Positions 25,700 to 41,186 are shown, counted from the first letter of the stretch. The stretch is 64,000 bases of DNA from Talpa occidentalis (GCF_014898055.3 NW_023605194.1:59497361-59561360); one strand, 5' to 3'. Numbers and translations are program-made. The notes: generated by a model not told the origin, from the letters alone.

Positions 25700-26105
25700 T
25701 GTGAAATCTAGATACAAGCCTAACAGCTGTGACACTTAGGCTTAGCCCAACTATCTCATCTTTAAAAGTTAGGTAGGGCCTCCCTGGTGGCACAAGGTTA
25801 AGCACAGCACTGTGAAGCTATCTGCAGCCTCTGCAGTATGAGTTTGATTGCCATGACAACCAGGGAGATACCCACATAGCACAGCAGACCGCTCCTGTCT
25901 TACCCGCTGCTCCCCTCAGCAGTATATTTCAGTATGTCTGCCTGTTCTGTTCCCCACTCTTTCTCTGGTGAATCCTCTCACCCCCTAGCCCTCACCTCTG
26001 GCCTGTACCCCAGTTTTTGTATGCATAAATAAATAAATCTTAAAAAAACAATAAAAGTTAGGTAAAGATACCTACTTGAAGACTGTGGATTAAGTAAAAT
26101 GGAAA
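25700..26105 (+). repeat. MIR interrupted by a SINE
   Basis: TGTGACACTTAGGCTTAGCC and CAACTATCTCATCTTTAAAA lie before 25765. After the SINE the remnant resumes as AAAGATACCTACTTGAAGAC. Together they give one MIR split by the younger insertion. Confidence 0.6.
25764..26064 (+). mobile_element. tRNA-derived SINE, mosaic of subtypes A and B
   Basis: AAAAGTTAGGTA flanks the element at 25764-25775 and 26053-26064. The head is A-like (AGCACAGCACTGTGAAGC, CAGCCTCTGCAGT) but the middle (CAGGGAGATACCCACATAGC) and the tail (GTATGCATAAATAAATAAAT) are B-like. Confidence 0.92.
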
Positions 26106-28240
26106 ACATTGACTAAAAAATATTAAGTGGAAAATATTAACACTAACCAAAATACTGAACTTTCTTTAATTTTTAGTGAGTTCCAAAGTTACTATGATTT
26201 CTCTCAAGAGAAATTGTAATTATAATTCTCTTAGGAGAACTATGCCAATAGTGAGTTACTTACAATTTAAAACTTCAAGTAAACCCATAATTAACAAAGA
26301 ATTTGCTAATCAATATATACTTAATGTATTTGATTGAACCAGTCTGAATAGTAAAACAGTCTTATACAAATATTCAAGATTCCATTTTTCCTTTTCTCTA
26401 TAACACTATTTTACATAAAATTGATTACTTCAAAAATAGATTAATTCTACTACATGTGAGTTTTACAAAATGCTATATACATAAGACATTATATTTGTTT
26501 CTTATCTTGATTGTTTTCTTAATTTGGAAATGCACCTATATGTTTTTATAATACGTAGACCTCTCCCTTTATTTTCCAATTCTTCATGTAGCAGGCCAGG
26601 CACTGAAGGAAAATGTTCAGAATATGTTCCACATTTTTTAGCTCTTTTCAACATTTAGATAAACTCAGAGTCTGACCTCCATGGGAAATAACTGAATTAA
26701 TTTTTTTAAATAAAAATGTCTTTTATCAATAAAGATTCACTTTTATGTTTATATGTCTTGGTATGTCTTCAGAAATTTGCCGTTTCTTTTTCTTCTTTAA
26801 ATATCCATTTGACTTCAAATCCAGAGCAGCCATTAAATTAGGAAATTTTAAGACCCATAACCCAGATCACAAATCTTCTCATATTATCAATAACCCCAAT
26901 GGATATCTTCTTTTCAATATTCTCTATGGTTAAATACTGTGTTGTTAAAAATAAAATAAGCTTTTGAATATAGGACCAAAGTCAAAGTTCATAGCTACTC
27001 CAACATGGCCAAATCCAAGACTCTTATCCACTGGTTTTGTGTGATTTACATTTTCAGCTTTTCTTTTAGGTCACAAGGAAGTGATCCTAACTACCAGCTG
27101 CTTCAAAAGGTGATATAGAAACTGTGAAAATGCTATGCAGAACATACTGAGCATGATTTTTTAAAATTTCAAACCCAAACTAAAAGCCAATTTCAAACCC
27201 AAATTATGATTTGAAGGGTCTATGTGTGTGGAGGAACAATTCTTATTGATAAAAGAAGGCAAAGAAGTCCTCTAAATGGTTAAGAAATGACTTAATACAT
27301 TTTCAAAAGAACTGTTATAACAGAAGAAAGCTTATCTGTACTGTAGATAGCAGTTTATGGAAAAAAAATGGAAAACTGTCCTATTGACTTAGCTATCGCA
27401 TGGACTGACACAATTTCCCACTACAACTGACAGGCAGTTTGCAAGAGAAGCAGTGCTATCTCACTTACCTAAATGCTGCCAACTTATATCTTTTAAAAGC
27501 TCATCTGGAAGAGAAATGTAGTATCTACTTAACTAATATTTTATGATGTTAATGTCATTGTTCTATATAAATCAAGCTTGAACACATTTAAATTTTTTGA
27601 AGTGGTTCAGAGTAATTAAAATCAATCAGTATAATTATTCTAATTATTCAATAAATTTTAAGCTACTAGTAACTCAACTAAATAAAATGTCTTAGTCCTA
27701 AAACAGAATATATTATTTTAAACACTGAGAAAAACCTAAAATTCAAATGCTCAGAGATGTGCCAAATCAACCACTAGATAAGCATTACCACTGAATACAT
27801 CTGCAAGAAAACACCAATTCTCTCATCTCTACTTGCTATTCCATTTTAATCAGTCCTTTAACAAAGGGCATGCATAACAGCTTTTAATTCAAAGTATGCA
27901 TGAAACATGAATACAAGCATTAATATTCTAGTTCAAGTCACCAAGTTGCATAGACCAAGGAGAACATGCACATCAAGAGCAGGAAAGACATCATTTTTAA
28001 AGGCAAAACTTGAAGAAAAAAACCTGGAAGACAAAGAGTACAAGAAAAGACAGAATGATGTTGCCATAAAGTGAAAAGCTCAAAGGCAAAATGAAAACAA
28101 AATCTAGCCACAAATACCCAGAATAAAACCTGAAGGAGGACATTCCAACTATGAAATGATTAACATTCAGAATTGAACATGCAAAGAACTAAACAGTGTG
28201 ATTTTTACCTTAGAAAACATCCAGGAAGAGAAAGTGCAAA
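26106..28240. other. Intron sequence without recognised element
   Basis: About 2.1 kb of AT-rich sequence. Nothing recognised. Confidence 0.5.
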
Positions 28241-28560
28241 ATGTTCAAATTATTCTTTCTGGGCAGTGGGGTTATCAATGATTTTTAAAAATTAATGAAA
28301 TGTCCAGAATAGACAAATCTATAAAGGCTGAAAGTTAATTAGTGGTGGATAGGGGTGGGGAGAGGTAGGAATTGGGACTGAGGGCTAATAGATATGGGAT
28401 AACTTTTTGTAATGATAGAAATGTTCTAGAACTAGATAATGGTGATGGTTGCAATTCTGTAAACATACTAAAAACCACTAAATTATAAATACTAAAACTG
28501 CTAACTATATGATATGAATTATATCTCAATACAGCTGTTATTTTTCTAATAGTAATATTT
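28241..28560 (+). mobile_element. Old L1 3' UTR
   Basis: GGGCAGTGGGGTTATCAATG, TTTTTGTAATGATAGAAATG, TTCTAGAACTAGATAATGGT and GAATTATATCTCAATACAGC follow the order of old L1 (L1M) 3' UTRs. Confidence 0.75.
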
Positions 28561-29067
28561 AAATATGAGCTCATTCTTCAGTCAACTTTGTCTCCTTGTT
28601 CATAACCTTATATTAATTGCGTGTAATACCTTTAAATACATTTTTGTCATTTTGCTTCTTATTAAATTATATGTTTATTTTTACATAACAAATTAGTTTG
28701 CAAATGAAAAATATTACAAATATTTGCTATATTTATTGATGAGTAGAAAAACATGAAATAATGTAAAAGACATGTTAAATTCATTTGATTAAATACAAGG
28801 AAAGAATGATAGAGAAAAATCTTCCCACAGCTTTTAAATTACTTACTATTGTATATGTCCTAAGTTGTTCTGAGTGATAAACATAGAGCACAAATAGGAG
28901 AGTCAGAAAATGAGTTTTATTTAGTATTTTCTCCCTTTGTTAAAAATCTAAGACTCTTAAACTATCTTGATCTATTTATAAATAGTCCCCAAACAGCAAA
29001 AATTATAGACAAGGGTATTTAATTTTTGACATCTAATGTCTTTTTTTCCCCAAGTCAAATTGAATTT
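28561..29067. other. Intron sequence without recognised element
   Basis: AT-rich. Nothing recognised. Confidence 0.5.
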
Positions 29068-29362
29068 CAAAAGATGTCTAGGGCCTCCCTGGTGGCACAA
29101 GGGGTTAAGATGCAACCCAGGAAGCTATCTGCAGCCACTATAGCACGAGTTTGATCGCTGGCCAGGGAGCTACCCACATGGCAAAGCAGACCTATCCTGA
29201 CTCGCCTGCTGCTCCCCTCAGCAGTGTATTTCAGTCAATCAGCCTGTTCTGTTCCCCACTCTGTGTCTGGTGAATCCTCTCACCCCCACACCTCTGACCT
29301 ATAGCCCAGTTCTTGTATGCATAAATAAATAAATCTTAAAAAAAAATACCCAAAAGATGCCT
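29068..29362 (+). mobile_element. tRNA-derived SINE, subtype B
   Basis: The SINE occupies 29080-29350, flanked by CAAAAGATGTCT (29068-29079) and CAAAAGATGCCT (29351-29362). The head reads AAGGGGTTAAGATGCAACCC and the tail TTGTATGCATAAATAAATAA. Confidence 0.93.
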
Positions 29363-30589
29363 CACTTTCAGAAACTATATTTTTTTAGTATCTTAAAATC
29401 TTAAAATTTCATAAGTTACATTTTGATATATTCAGGCCATTTCATGTTGCTTAGATTCCCTTTTCTTCCTTCTCTTTTTAGTTTTTTGAGCAGCTCACAC
29501 TGTTTCACGGCATGCTCAATTTTTATGGATAACTTTCAGGGGCTGCATGTTAGTAGCAAATTCCACTTAAATGGCTAGATTTCTACCTCAAACTATTAAA
29601 TGACAATGAAAGACAATCAAAATTAACAACTTTCCAAATTTGGGTAACTGTCATATTAGGGGATCTAGGAATTTCTAAATTTAAACCTGAGAGGAAAGGC
29701 CACAGCTTTGGTCAGATAAGGAGCTTGGATTTATTAAGAGGCCAGGATTGCAATCATTCTTATGAGAACTGTGGTCACATTCATCACCTTTATTCTAAAA
29801 GAATATTAGGAAAATAGAAAAGATTAGCGTTTATTCCTACAGCAATCAGAGGAGACCAATACACTGAACCCCAGAAGTCTTCAATTTCTAAGTTGCACCT
29901 TAAGATAAAATCTGTAGCTGTCATTTGTCTGAAATATTACTTTAAAAAACTGACAACTGAAAAGTATACTCTAAATGTCATCTATCCTTAATTTGTCCAA
30001 GACCATGATGCATTTAGTGTCAACTCAAGTGCACACGCAGCTCAGACAAACAAATCACAGAAGTCCTGAGAATTCCTGCCAGGAGAGAAGTGATTAAAAA
30101 CATGACTTCAACTAACACACATCTTTACTTTTACACAGTGCAAGTCATGCTTAGGGGCAGTACCATTGCACTGGAATGCATGGCCTGAGAATCTAATCAC
30201 TGACTCCTATATCCTTACCTGCAGTTTGGTTCAGATATCAGTGCTTGTTGTACTAGTTCATTCAAACTACACATCTGAATCAACTTTGCTGGATAATGGT
30301 TGTGGTGAAAGGAGAAATGCCTCAGGATGTGAGGCCTTTCCAGAAACCTCAGTCTCTGTACCTATTTCTATACCTATAGATTTCAAATCACACTCTGATT
30401 TCCTCAATAATACTTCTCAGTGTGTAAATAATGAAGGTCTCATTCCCTAGAGAATTCTTTCATGCTTAAATAGCTTGTTGGTTGAGATAACAACAACTGT
30501 AGCAGAACAGGAATAGATTTCGTACTGGTTTTTGCACCTAGTAAGTCTTTCAGACATTCCCTTAATCTTTACTAGTCATAAGGCAGGTC
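29363..30589. other. Intron sequence without recognised element
   Basis: A 94-codon frame at 30166-30450 (+) has no domain signal. Nothing else recognised. Confidence 0.45.
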
Positions 30590-30718
30590 CTTACCATTTT
30601 GAAGGTAAAAGAAATTAGACCCAGGGACATTAACTTATTTTCCCAAGGGCATATAGGTCATTAGTGTCAAAGAATCTGAATGCAAACAATATGATTCCAA
30701 ATTGCACTCTAATTTTGG
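30590..30718 (-). repeat. MIR fragment
   Basis: GACATTAACTTATTTTCCCA with AAGGGCATATAGGTCATTAG, followed by GAATCTGAATGCAAAC, is a diverged reverse MIR core. Confidence 0.6.
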
Positions 30719-31079
30719 CATAAGTAAATTTCTATCTCCTTCAAAACCTGTCCATGCCTGTCCGAAGCATTTCTCTCTCCCTCAAAATTCTTGTTTCTCT
30801 AAGTTTCTTATTTGCCAAGAATTTCTTATCATCTTTCCATCTTTATCCAGTTTCTCCAAATAGATTATTATTAATTGTAGGGATATGCTCTCTCTCAGTG
30901 AAAGTCCCCAAGGCATTTAGCAGACCTTCACAATTATTTGGTATAAATCTGAGATGCTCTTGATGAATGACAGTATAGAACTGAAGTTGGATCTTTATCA
31001 AGTGTCAGAAACAAAGGTTGAGATGAGATAGTTCACTGTCCTACTGGGGACTGCCAAGGAGAGTGGTATGGTTTAACAA
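30719..31079. other. Intron sequence without recognised element
   Basis: A pyrimidine-rich stretch (30735-30850) may be an L2 remnant, but the match is too weak to call. Confidence 0.4.
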
Positions 31080-31242
31080 TCCAGACATGCGATCTTAAGA
31101 CAGTTCCTAAAGCCCTCGAAAGCTCGGCTGCCTCACCTGTGCAATGGCATTATTGATTCCAATGATGCAGGATCATTGTGAAAGTCGGAGACAGCCATAC
31201 CTCAGGTAGTTAACAGGTAGCATATAAAGAGTTAGCACTACT
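31080..31242 (+). repeat. MIR fragment
   Basis: CGGCTGCCTCACCTGTGCAA, followed by TGGCATTATTGATTCC, GGATCATTGTGAAAG and TAAAGAGTTAGCAC, matches the MIR core and 3' half in diverged form. Confidence 0.6.
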
Positions 31243-31272
31243 TATTCAAAATAACCTTGATTTCAACTAGAG

Positions 31273-31538
31273 CAGTGGCTTTCAAACTGTTATAGTAAAA
31301 TGTCTCAATATTTTGTTGTAGAGTAAAAGTAGTTTAAAATGCCATAGAAGTACTTAATCCAGGGAGACGAATGAGAAGGAATGAAGAATAAGGCCATACA
31401 GGGCTACCAGAGATGGTCCCTCCACTCTGTAATCAGAAAAGTCTGTTCTTAGAAACTTCACACACCAAAAACACTCCATGAGATTTTGTTTTGGGAAAAA
31501 CAACAAAAATCCTCGGGAGGATAGTTTGAATAACACTG
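31273..31538. mobile_element. Putative short hAT-type element with terminal inverted repeats
   Basis: The left end is CAGTGGCTTTCAAACTG. The reverse complement of the right end is CAGTGTTATTCAAACTA, matching at 13 of 17 positions. The left flank AACTAGAG resembles the CTAGA-centred target preference of Charlie elements, but the right flank is not a clear duplicate. Length 266 bp suits a non-autonomous MER-type element. Confidence 0.5.
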
Positions 31539-33211
31539 TTTTATTCCACTCAAAAAACTACAGACAAATTTTTCAAGTCAATAAAAAGTTTCTCTGTTAA
31601 GAGTGGAAGAGATTATGAGGGTAGAATGTATGTATTAATGAGGCAGACATATTTTTTTAGAGAAAGGAAATAGCAAAGCTTAGCTTTAGAAGACACTGTT
31701 TAGTTCAAGCCCATATAATTTCTCAACACTTTCCTCCCTGCCTTTCTGAGAAGCCATTACCAATTTTTTAAAGCTTTACTGTCACCTTCACAGTGAAAAC
31801 TCAATTCTTCAAGATACCTGCGGAAATGCCTTGCCTGTTATCGTTCAACACTCCAGGTCGGAGAACTCTCTACAAGTCTCATTTCCAAGGAACTTCCCAC
31901 TTCTTTCTCAATGACCTTGATACATGGATGTCTTTTTTATCTTCTAATTATCAGAAGCTAAGAGAAATGCAATCCATCTAGGGCTGCCCGGACCTCCTTG
32001 ATGAATGAAATCAATGGTTAACTATGCTCACTGTAAACGACCATGGATTGGATTTAAGTCACCAATGAAAAACATTGCACTTATTGAGACATCATCAATT
32101 CAGTTGTCCTCTTAAAAATGTCCATTCACATTTGTTTTCACCTCATCTAAACTTCACTCATTTCCATGAAAAAGAACAACAAAAATCAAATGAAACTTTT
32201 TCTTCATTCTGTTTTCCTATCAACATCTGAGCCATCAAATTCAATAAATCTAAAGGTTATTCTTGTTAACAACACGTCTCAGTAGCCCATGATTTTTTAA
32301 TCCTTTCTTCCCCTTGCAGCAGCCTGTTCTTCTAATTTTATTTCTCACTGTTTTCAAAAGAATATGTTAATAACCTGCATAATACCAGTACTCTTCCACT
32401 AATGCTTAAAAGAAAAATGCAAATTTTCTTTAATAGCTCTTCTCAAAAGAACAAACCAATAACAAGTAAAAATTGTTATTATTTAGTCTTTTATGTGGCA
32501 TCACTGGTATCTAGTGAATTGATTCTTTTATTAAAGACATTTATCTCTCAGGGATTAAATAATTGGATTTATGTTACCAATTTCACAGTATTCCTTAAGA
32601 GACAAATGTGATAAAAAAAATTTTGCTAAGAGTATTGTCTAATGAATTTACTAAGCAAGTATACCTGTTTTCTGATGATGCCCTATTTGCTTCATTGTCA
32701 AGGATGATAATTCCTTGGAAGTTATGGAATATTTTTTATCTAATCCATGTATATTTCTGGACATGGTTAGCCTAATTTATTTTGTGTCTCTTTCAGGATT
32801 CTTGATAGAAAGCATGCATTTGACTGGGAGAAAGCAAAGCATGCATCTTTTCAATTTGCTTTTCTTCTCAAAGGAAGGGCAGAGATGGTCTCATTAACAG
32901 AGCATTTCCTCTGCTTTTGTGGTATGGCACAGGGAGCCTGGCAGTATGTATTGCTCCTGCTCATTAAAACCCCAGGTAACAACTGCCTATTCAACAATTC
33001 AACAGACAATATTGCTTCATCTTCACATGTGAATCTATCTTCATTGTAGATATGCTGCTTTATTGAATTCTATAGTGGTATTTCCTAAAAGGCATCTAAT
33101 TGCTTCCTTTTTGATTCCATTACCTTAAGATGACTATAAGAATTCCATCTATGATTCCTTTAAATTAAGAATGTAATTCCCATTATTCATTCCCTTTGTT
33201 TCTTTACCATT
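31539..33211. other. Intron sequence without recognised element
   Basis: AT-rich. Nothing recognised. Short frames at 31793-31981 and 32402-32897 lack any motif. Confidence 0.5.
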
Positions 33212-33938
33212 AAGAATCACTGCTAAAATCAAAACTACCATGAGATACCATCTTACACCAGTGAGAATGGCACATATTGAAAAAACTAGCAACAACAAAT
33301 GTTGGTGAGGGTGTGGAGAAAAAGGAACTCTTCTGCACTGTTGGTGGGAGTGCAAACTGGTCCAACCACTGTGGAGAGCTGTGTGGAGATTTCTGGACCT
33401 ACTAAACATAGAGCTTCCATATGATCCAGCAATTCCACTCCTAGGTATTTACCCAAAGGACACAGAAACATCAATTCCAAAGAACACCTGCACCCCTATG
33501 TTTATAGCAGCACTGTTTACAATAGCTAAGCTTTGGAAACAACCCAAATGCCCAAAAATAGATGACTGGATCAAGAAGATGTGGTACATATATACCATGG
33601 AATATTACTCAGCATTCAAAAAAGATAAACACATGCAATTTGCAGCAACATGGATGGCACTGGAAGGGATCATGCTCAGCGAAATAAGCCAAAAAGAAAA
33701 AGAAAAATACCGGATGGTCTCACTCATAGCAGGAATCTAGAAAACTTAAATAAGGGACCAGGAAAACGAATAACTATAAGAAAGTGAAAATCAAAATCAG
33801 CAAAAAACTACGAACCAGAGACACTTTTAGGGGGGCGGGGGTGGGAGGGGTGGGATTGGGGTCAGAATGGGGGGGCTGCAACTGTATGGGGAATATAAAA
33901 ATAAAATTTATTATTAAAAAAAAAGAATCACTGCTAAA
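33212..33938 (+). mobile_element. Young 5'-truncated L1 (ORF2 C-terminus and 3' UTR) with 16-bp target duplication
   Basis: AAGAATCACTGCTAAA occurs at 33212-33227 and 33923-33938. The insertion (33228-33922) encodes the last part of L1 ORF2, the endonuclease/reverse transcriptase polyprotein. The frame at 33381-33740 reads [19 protein letters not shown], later KMWYIYTMEYYSAFK and ATWMALEGIMLSEISQ. An upstream piece in another frame begins near 33238 (CCATGAGATACCATCTTACA), so at least one frameshift is present. The 3' UTR has a long G-rich tract and ends AATAAAATTTATTATT plus poly(A). The target TT/AAGA fits L1 endonuclease. Truncation makes it non-autonomous. Confidence 0.96.
33830..33860 (+). 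other. G-quadruplex-capable tract in L1 3' UTR
   Basis: Consecutive G-runs (GGGGGGCGGGG, GTGGGAGGGG, TGGGATTGGGG) give more than four runs of at least three G with short loops. A homologous C-rich tract lies at 9122-9150. G-rich 3' UTR tracts are a known L1 feature. Confidence 0.8.
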
Positions 33939-34319
33939 CTTATAGGTAATACATTTACAGCATGTAGAGATATTTGAGTAAGAAATTCTAGTCAAATTAC
34001 TTTTTTTCATTCTAGTGCTAGGTTTTTGAGAGTTGGTAGATTTGTCTTAGTTTGAATGTTTGAAACAGAGCTACAAAGAAATGTACAAGTCATTTCATTG
34101 CATATACTCAGATTTATTTTAAAAACAAAAATAGAAAAATGCAAATTCTTTTAACTCTGTTTTTAAAATGTCTCTGACATAGTGAGATACCTTACATAGT
34201 CAAATTCTCCCTTTAACGTATCCTCGGAAATCTTCAACATGAAAACTAGAAAGTATTCAAACTAAGGCAAAAAAGTAATTTCACCAGATGTTAGCAAAAT
34301 CATCAGTTTATCATATTTC
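33939..34319. other. Intron sequence without recognised element
   Basis: Nothing recognised. Confidence 0.45.
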
Positions 34320-34450
34320 TTGTAGGATATTTAGACTGTTCCTGTATTAGTACTGGATATTTTAACACTGAGGAATTTTAAAATGCTTGCTATAAATAAT
34401 CTATGAATAATCATTCAGATATTTTTCTCAAGTCAATTCCTAAAAAAAGG
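34320..34450 (-). repeat. Possible old L1-type fragment
   Basis: CTATAAATAATCTATGAATA and AGATATTTTTCTCAAGTCAA followed by TTCCTAAAAA resemble reverse-strand old L1 sequence. Weak. Confidence 0.35.
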
Positions 34451-35540
34451 CCTCTACTGCCACCACAGACATACTTTGCAGATAGCTTCCTGTTGTGATC
34501 ATATTGTGATCACCTGATATCAAGATGTTTTCCTACAAAGAGACAGAGTCCTATCTTCTTGGGTTTTTACTGGAATCTGTGAATGAAACTGAATAATAAA
34601 TTGCCTAAAGTTTTCAGCATTGTGAGCTAGAAACTAAAAGCAAGAGGAACAAGCTTCAATTTAGAATCTTCAGGCAAAAATATCCCAATTCATGTACAAC
34701 TGAAGTTGGAGTAAAGAGCTATATGATTCAAACCCTAAAAAAAATTCCTGTGTAATTTTGAGAACTGGTTCTGAAAAATCCAAGTAAAACAAGATAATAG
34801 CATAAATATCCTTGGAAATGTATAGACACGGTGACATGGAATCATTCTCTTATTGTAAACTAAATGTCTTTTCCATTCTAATTTTAAGTTTCAAGTAACT
34901 GCAACTTATCCATTTTTGAGATTTTAAAGAACCTTAGGCAGAGCAAGGTAAGAGGCCTAGGATGAGTGTAAATTGATATTGCTTTCACCGTGAGGGGAGT
35001 GAAAGTGAAATCGCAACCAGGTGTGACACTTTAGGAAAACATGATAATAACATGCTTCCAGGTAGGGGAATTGAGTCAATGGACATACTAGAAATTCCTA
35101 TCTCTTTGAGGTTTTAAAAACGGATACTAAAGCTCTCTTTCATTTACACAATCTTAAAATATTTAGACAAAATGTGAAATTCAAATAACATTGGAGATGG
35201 TCATTGTTTAATACTGTGGAAACCAAATATAAGAATTGTTTTTTCCTCCTCATGGCATTTGGAGTACTTGGTATTGGATAGACACAAAGTGGCTGTTTTC
35301 TTATCACAGTTAATAAAGAAAACTTGAGCAGATTTAAGTCTTGAATAACCTTGCAATATTTGTTAGAATCTTGTTTCCAATATAACGTCAATTTTATTAT
35401 TTTTATATCCTCATTCCTCAGGGAAAAATGGCTCTATTTTTAAGAGAGGACTATAAATACAGATTTTCTACAACATACCATGATATTTTCTTTCCATGTC
35501 CGTATGATTTGATTTTTAAAGATGATTCTTCCTGAACATG
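34451..35540. other. Intron sequence without recognised element
   Basis: Nothing recognised beyond a short direct repeat (GTGATCATATTGTGATCA) at 34494-34512. Confidence 0.5.
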
Positions 35541-35549
35541 AGAACATTA

Positions 35550-35650
35550 ATTAGAACACATGTATGTATACCTATGTTCATTGCAGCACTATTTACAATA
35601 TGGAAACAATTCAACCACCAATTGAATAAGTGGATAAATTAAGAAGGTAT

Positions 35651-35684
<34 letters not shown>

Positions 35685-36052
35685 GGAATACTACTCAATC
35701 ATAAAAAAGAAGAAATGTTGCCATTTTTAACAATATAGATCAACATTCAAGGAATTATACGAAGTGAAGTAAGTCCAAAGGGGAAAGACAAAATATATAA
35801 TTTCACTCATTCGTGGAATACAAAGGAAAGCAAAAGCCATCAAACACACACACACATACACAAAACTTAAGTCTGTCAAGAAAAGATTGGTTACCAATGG
35901 GGAAAAAATAGCTTGATGGAAGGCGGTGACTGCACATTTGATATTTGATGGTGGGTACGTGTGAAATACAGAGTTGCTGAGGTGAGAAACTATACACTAG
36001 AAACATGTCTATGTTTCAGTATTGTAAACTAATGTTATCTTAATAAAAAGAA
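35550..36052 (+). mobile_element. Old L1 3' end containing a TA microsatellite
   Basis: ACCTATGTTCATTGCAGCAC, TTTACAATATGGAAACAATT, ATGGAATACTACTCAATCAT, TTTCACTCATTCGTGGAATA and ATTGTAAACTAATGTTATCT with TTAATAAAAAG are L1 ORF2-end and 3' UTR signatures. Multiple frame breaks. Confidence 0.87.
35653..35682. repeat. (TA)15 microsatellite
   Basis: Uninterrupted TA run inside the L1 remnant, likely length-variable. Confidence 0.95.
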
Positions 36053-39214
<3,162 letters not shown>

Positions 39215-39247
39215 TCATTTCATTTGTTGTATTTCCTTTTTCTTCTT

Positions 39248-39925
39248 TTAAAATTAAAAAAAAATTATTTTTCACATTATTGCTCATTTTAAATCAATAT
39301 TTGCTTCCCACACCCCTCAGGTATAGTCACCATATAATTTCCTTCACCAATGCACACCTGTGCCAACACCTCAGTGCCCTGGGTTCCTCCCTCCCTCCCT
39401 CTGATCCCTCTCCCTCCCCCTCCCCTGCAGGATGTCTCTGATTTATAATTGTCCGTTTTTGCTTTGTTGTGTTTTGTATTGTTATTAGTTTTTTTACACT
39501 GATGTCTTATTTGGTTCCCCTATATTCCTACTGTAAGTGAAACTATCCGATACTTTTCTTTTTCCTTCTGGCTTATTTCACTGAGCATAATTCCTTCTGC
39601 TCCATCCATGTTGCTGCAAATGGCATGAGTTTATCTTTTTTGATTGCAGAGTAATATTACATTATGTATATGTACCACATCTCCTTGATCCAGTCATCTA
39701 TTTTTGAGCATTTGGGTTGTTTTCAGGTTTTACGTATTGTAAACAGTGCTGCAATAAATATAGTGGTACAGGTGTTCTTTTGAATCAATGTTTTTGTGTC
39801 CTTTGGGTAGATCCCTAGGAGTGAAATTGCTCGGTCATATGGTAGCTTCATTTTTAGTAGACCGAGGAACCTCCAGACAGCTTTCCATAGTGGTTGGACC
39901 AGTTTGCACTCCCACCAGCAATGAC
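39248..39925 (-). mobile_element. 5'-truncated L1 close to the PRKG1 splice acceptor
   Basis: The plus strand shows the L1 3' UTR reversed (CTCTGATTTATAATTGTCCG and a C-rich tract at 39387-39427), then GCTTATTTCACTGAGCATAA, CATCCATGTTGCTGCAAATG and TTCTTTTGAATCAATG. It ends at GTTTGCACTCCCACCAGCAA. It is sense to PRKG1, and its 3' edge is about 80 bp before the acceptor. I could not find a target duplication, so it is older than the copies at 9 and 33 kb. Confidence 0.92.
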
Positions 39926-40533
39926 AACAAAGTTGTCACCAAAATGCCATGTAAGGACTCAATAAAATATGTAAGTTAAGAAATCCACATGCTTTCTTAA
40001 ATTAATTGTTGATTAGAAGATTTGAAATGAGACTGAAAGAAGGCACCAGAAAATGATGGAGACAAAAATGTAAACATGACAGTAATCCAAATGCTATATT
40101 AAAAACTAAATACCAATGTTGGTATTATTTGGAATCTAAAAGAAAAACTGAGTAAGTGGGTACATTATAGCACATTTTGCACTTGGAGATTCTCATTTTT
40201 GTCAGGAAGCTAGTAAGGAAAGGGAAATTACTTTGACTTTGGGGCATTATTTAATTGCATTTCATGGTATCTTTTGTTTTTAAATACTTTATCTGAGTTG
40301 GGCAATACTTTTATCTGCTTCACAGTCCTGCAATGTTGACTGTGAGAAAAACAAACTAGAAGGGTTGGGGGATACAGAAGACACTCAGAGTTCTTAGTGT
40401 TCCTCAAAGGACTTGGAAAATGAAATGCTATGAAGGAAAAGCTAAGGAAACACCATAAACCGGATATGCCTTGTCTGTAAGAAAGGAAAATACTGCTCTG
40501 AGGGAAACAATTTTTTTTTTTTAATCATAGCTG

Positions 40534-40605
40534 TGAACACTAAGTTTTCCATCAACTAACACAACTAACACAATGAACACTAAGTTTTCCACAACTAACA
40601 CACAC
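40534..40605. repeat. Tandem duplication, 40-bp period
   Basis: TGAACACTAAGTTTTCCA begins at 40534 and again at 40574, followed each time by CAACTAACACA. The second copy is two bases shorter and partial. Confidence 0.9.
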
Positions 40606-41186
40606 AAAAAGACAATACCATCTATTCTAGACTTAAGTGATGCCTGTAATTCCTCCAAGTTACTTATCCACTGCCCACAGAACGAAAGCCTAATTCTTGG
40701 CATAGACTAACGCTGTCAAGATTTTTCAGGCATCAGACCTTCAGGCATTGACATCATAGTTATTCCTATATCTGCTTCCTGTAATATTTATTTTTTTAAT
40801 TTTGATTTTAAATTCACTTCCTTTTTTAAAATTTATGCGCAAACTCACTTCTGGTTTCCTCTCATTATCCTGAACTTATTTTATTCTTGCCTAATTTTCT
40901 TAAGTCTAACTCATTTTTAAAAGATGGGCATAAATAATTACATATATACATGAATAATTAGTGTTGGTAACAGAAGGTTTTATTGCATATTAATTAGAAT
41001 AGCTAAAAATAAAGGCTTGCTGAAACATTGTGTTTGAGTAATAGAACTCTGGATATAAAACATTTTCTCCAGGTTAAGCTAAACATTACAGATTCAATAT
41101 ATTCACCACAGAAAAATAATGGACCTGATCTGTACTATTTTATAAAAAATGAACAGAAAGATCTATTTTGAAATAAAATTCTACTG
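40606..41186. other. Intron sequence without recognised element
   Basis: Nothing recognised. Confidence 0.5.

Noticed and set aside
30166..30450. 94-codon plus-strand ORF
   Set aside because: No recognisable motif and no gene context. It is antisense to the PRKG1 intron.
33381..33740. 119-codon ORF as an intact gene
   Set aside because: It is the C-terminal part of L1 ORF2 in a 5'-truncated copy with an upstream frameshift. It lacks the endonuclease and the reverse transcriptase core.
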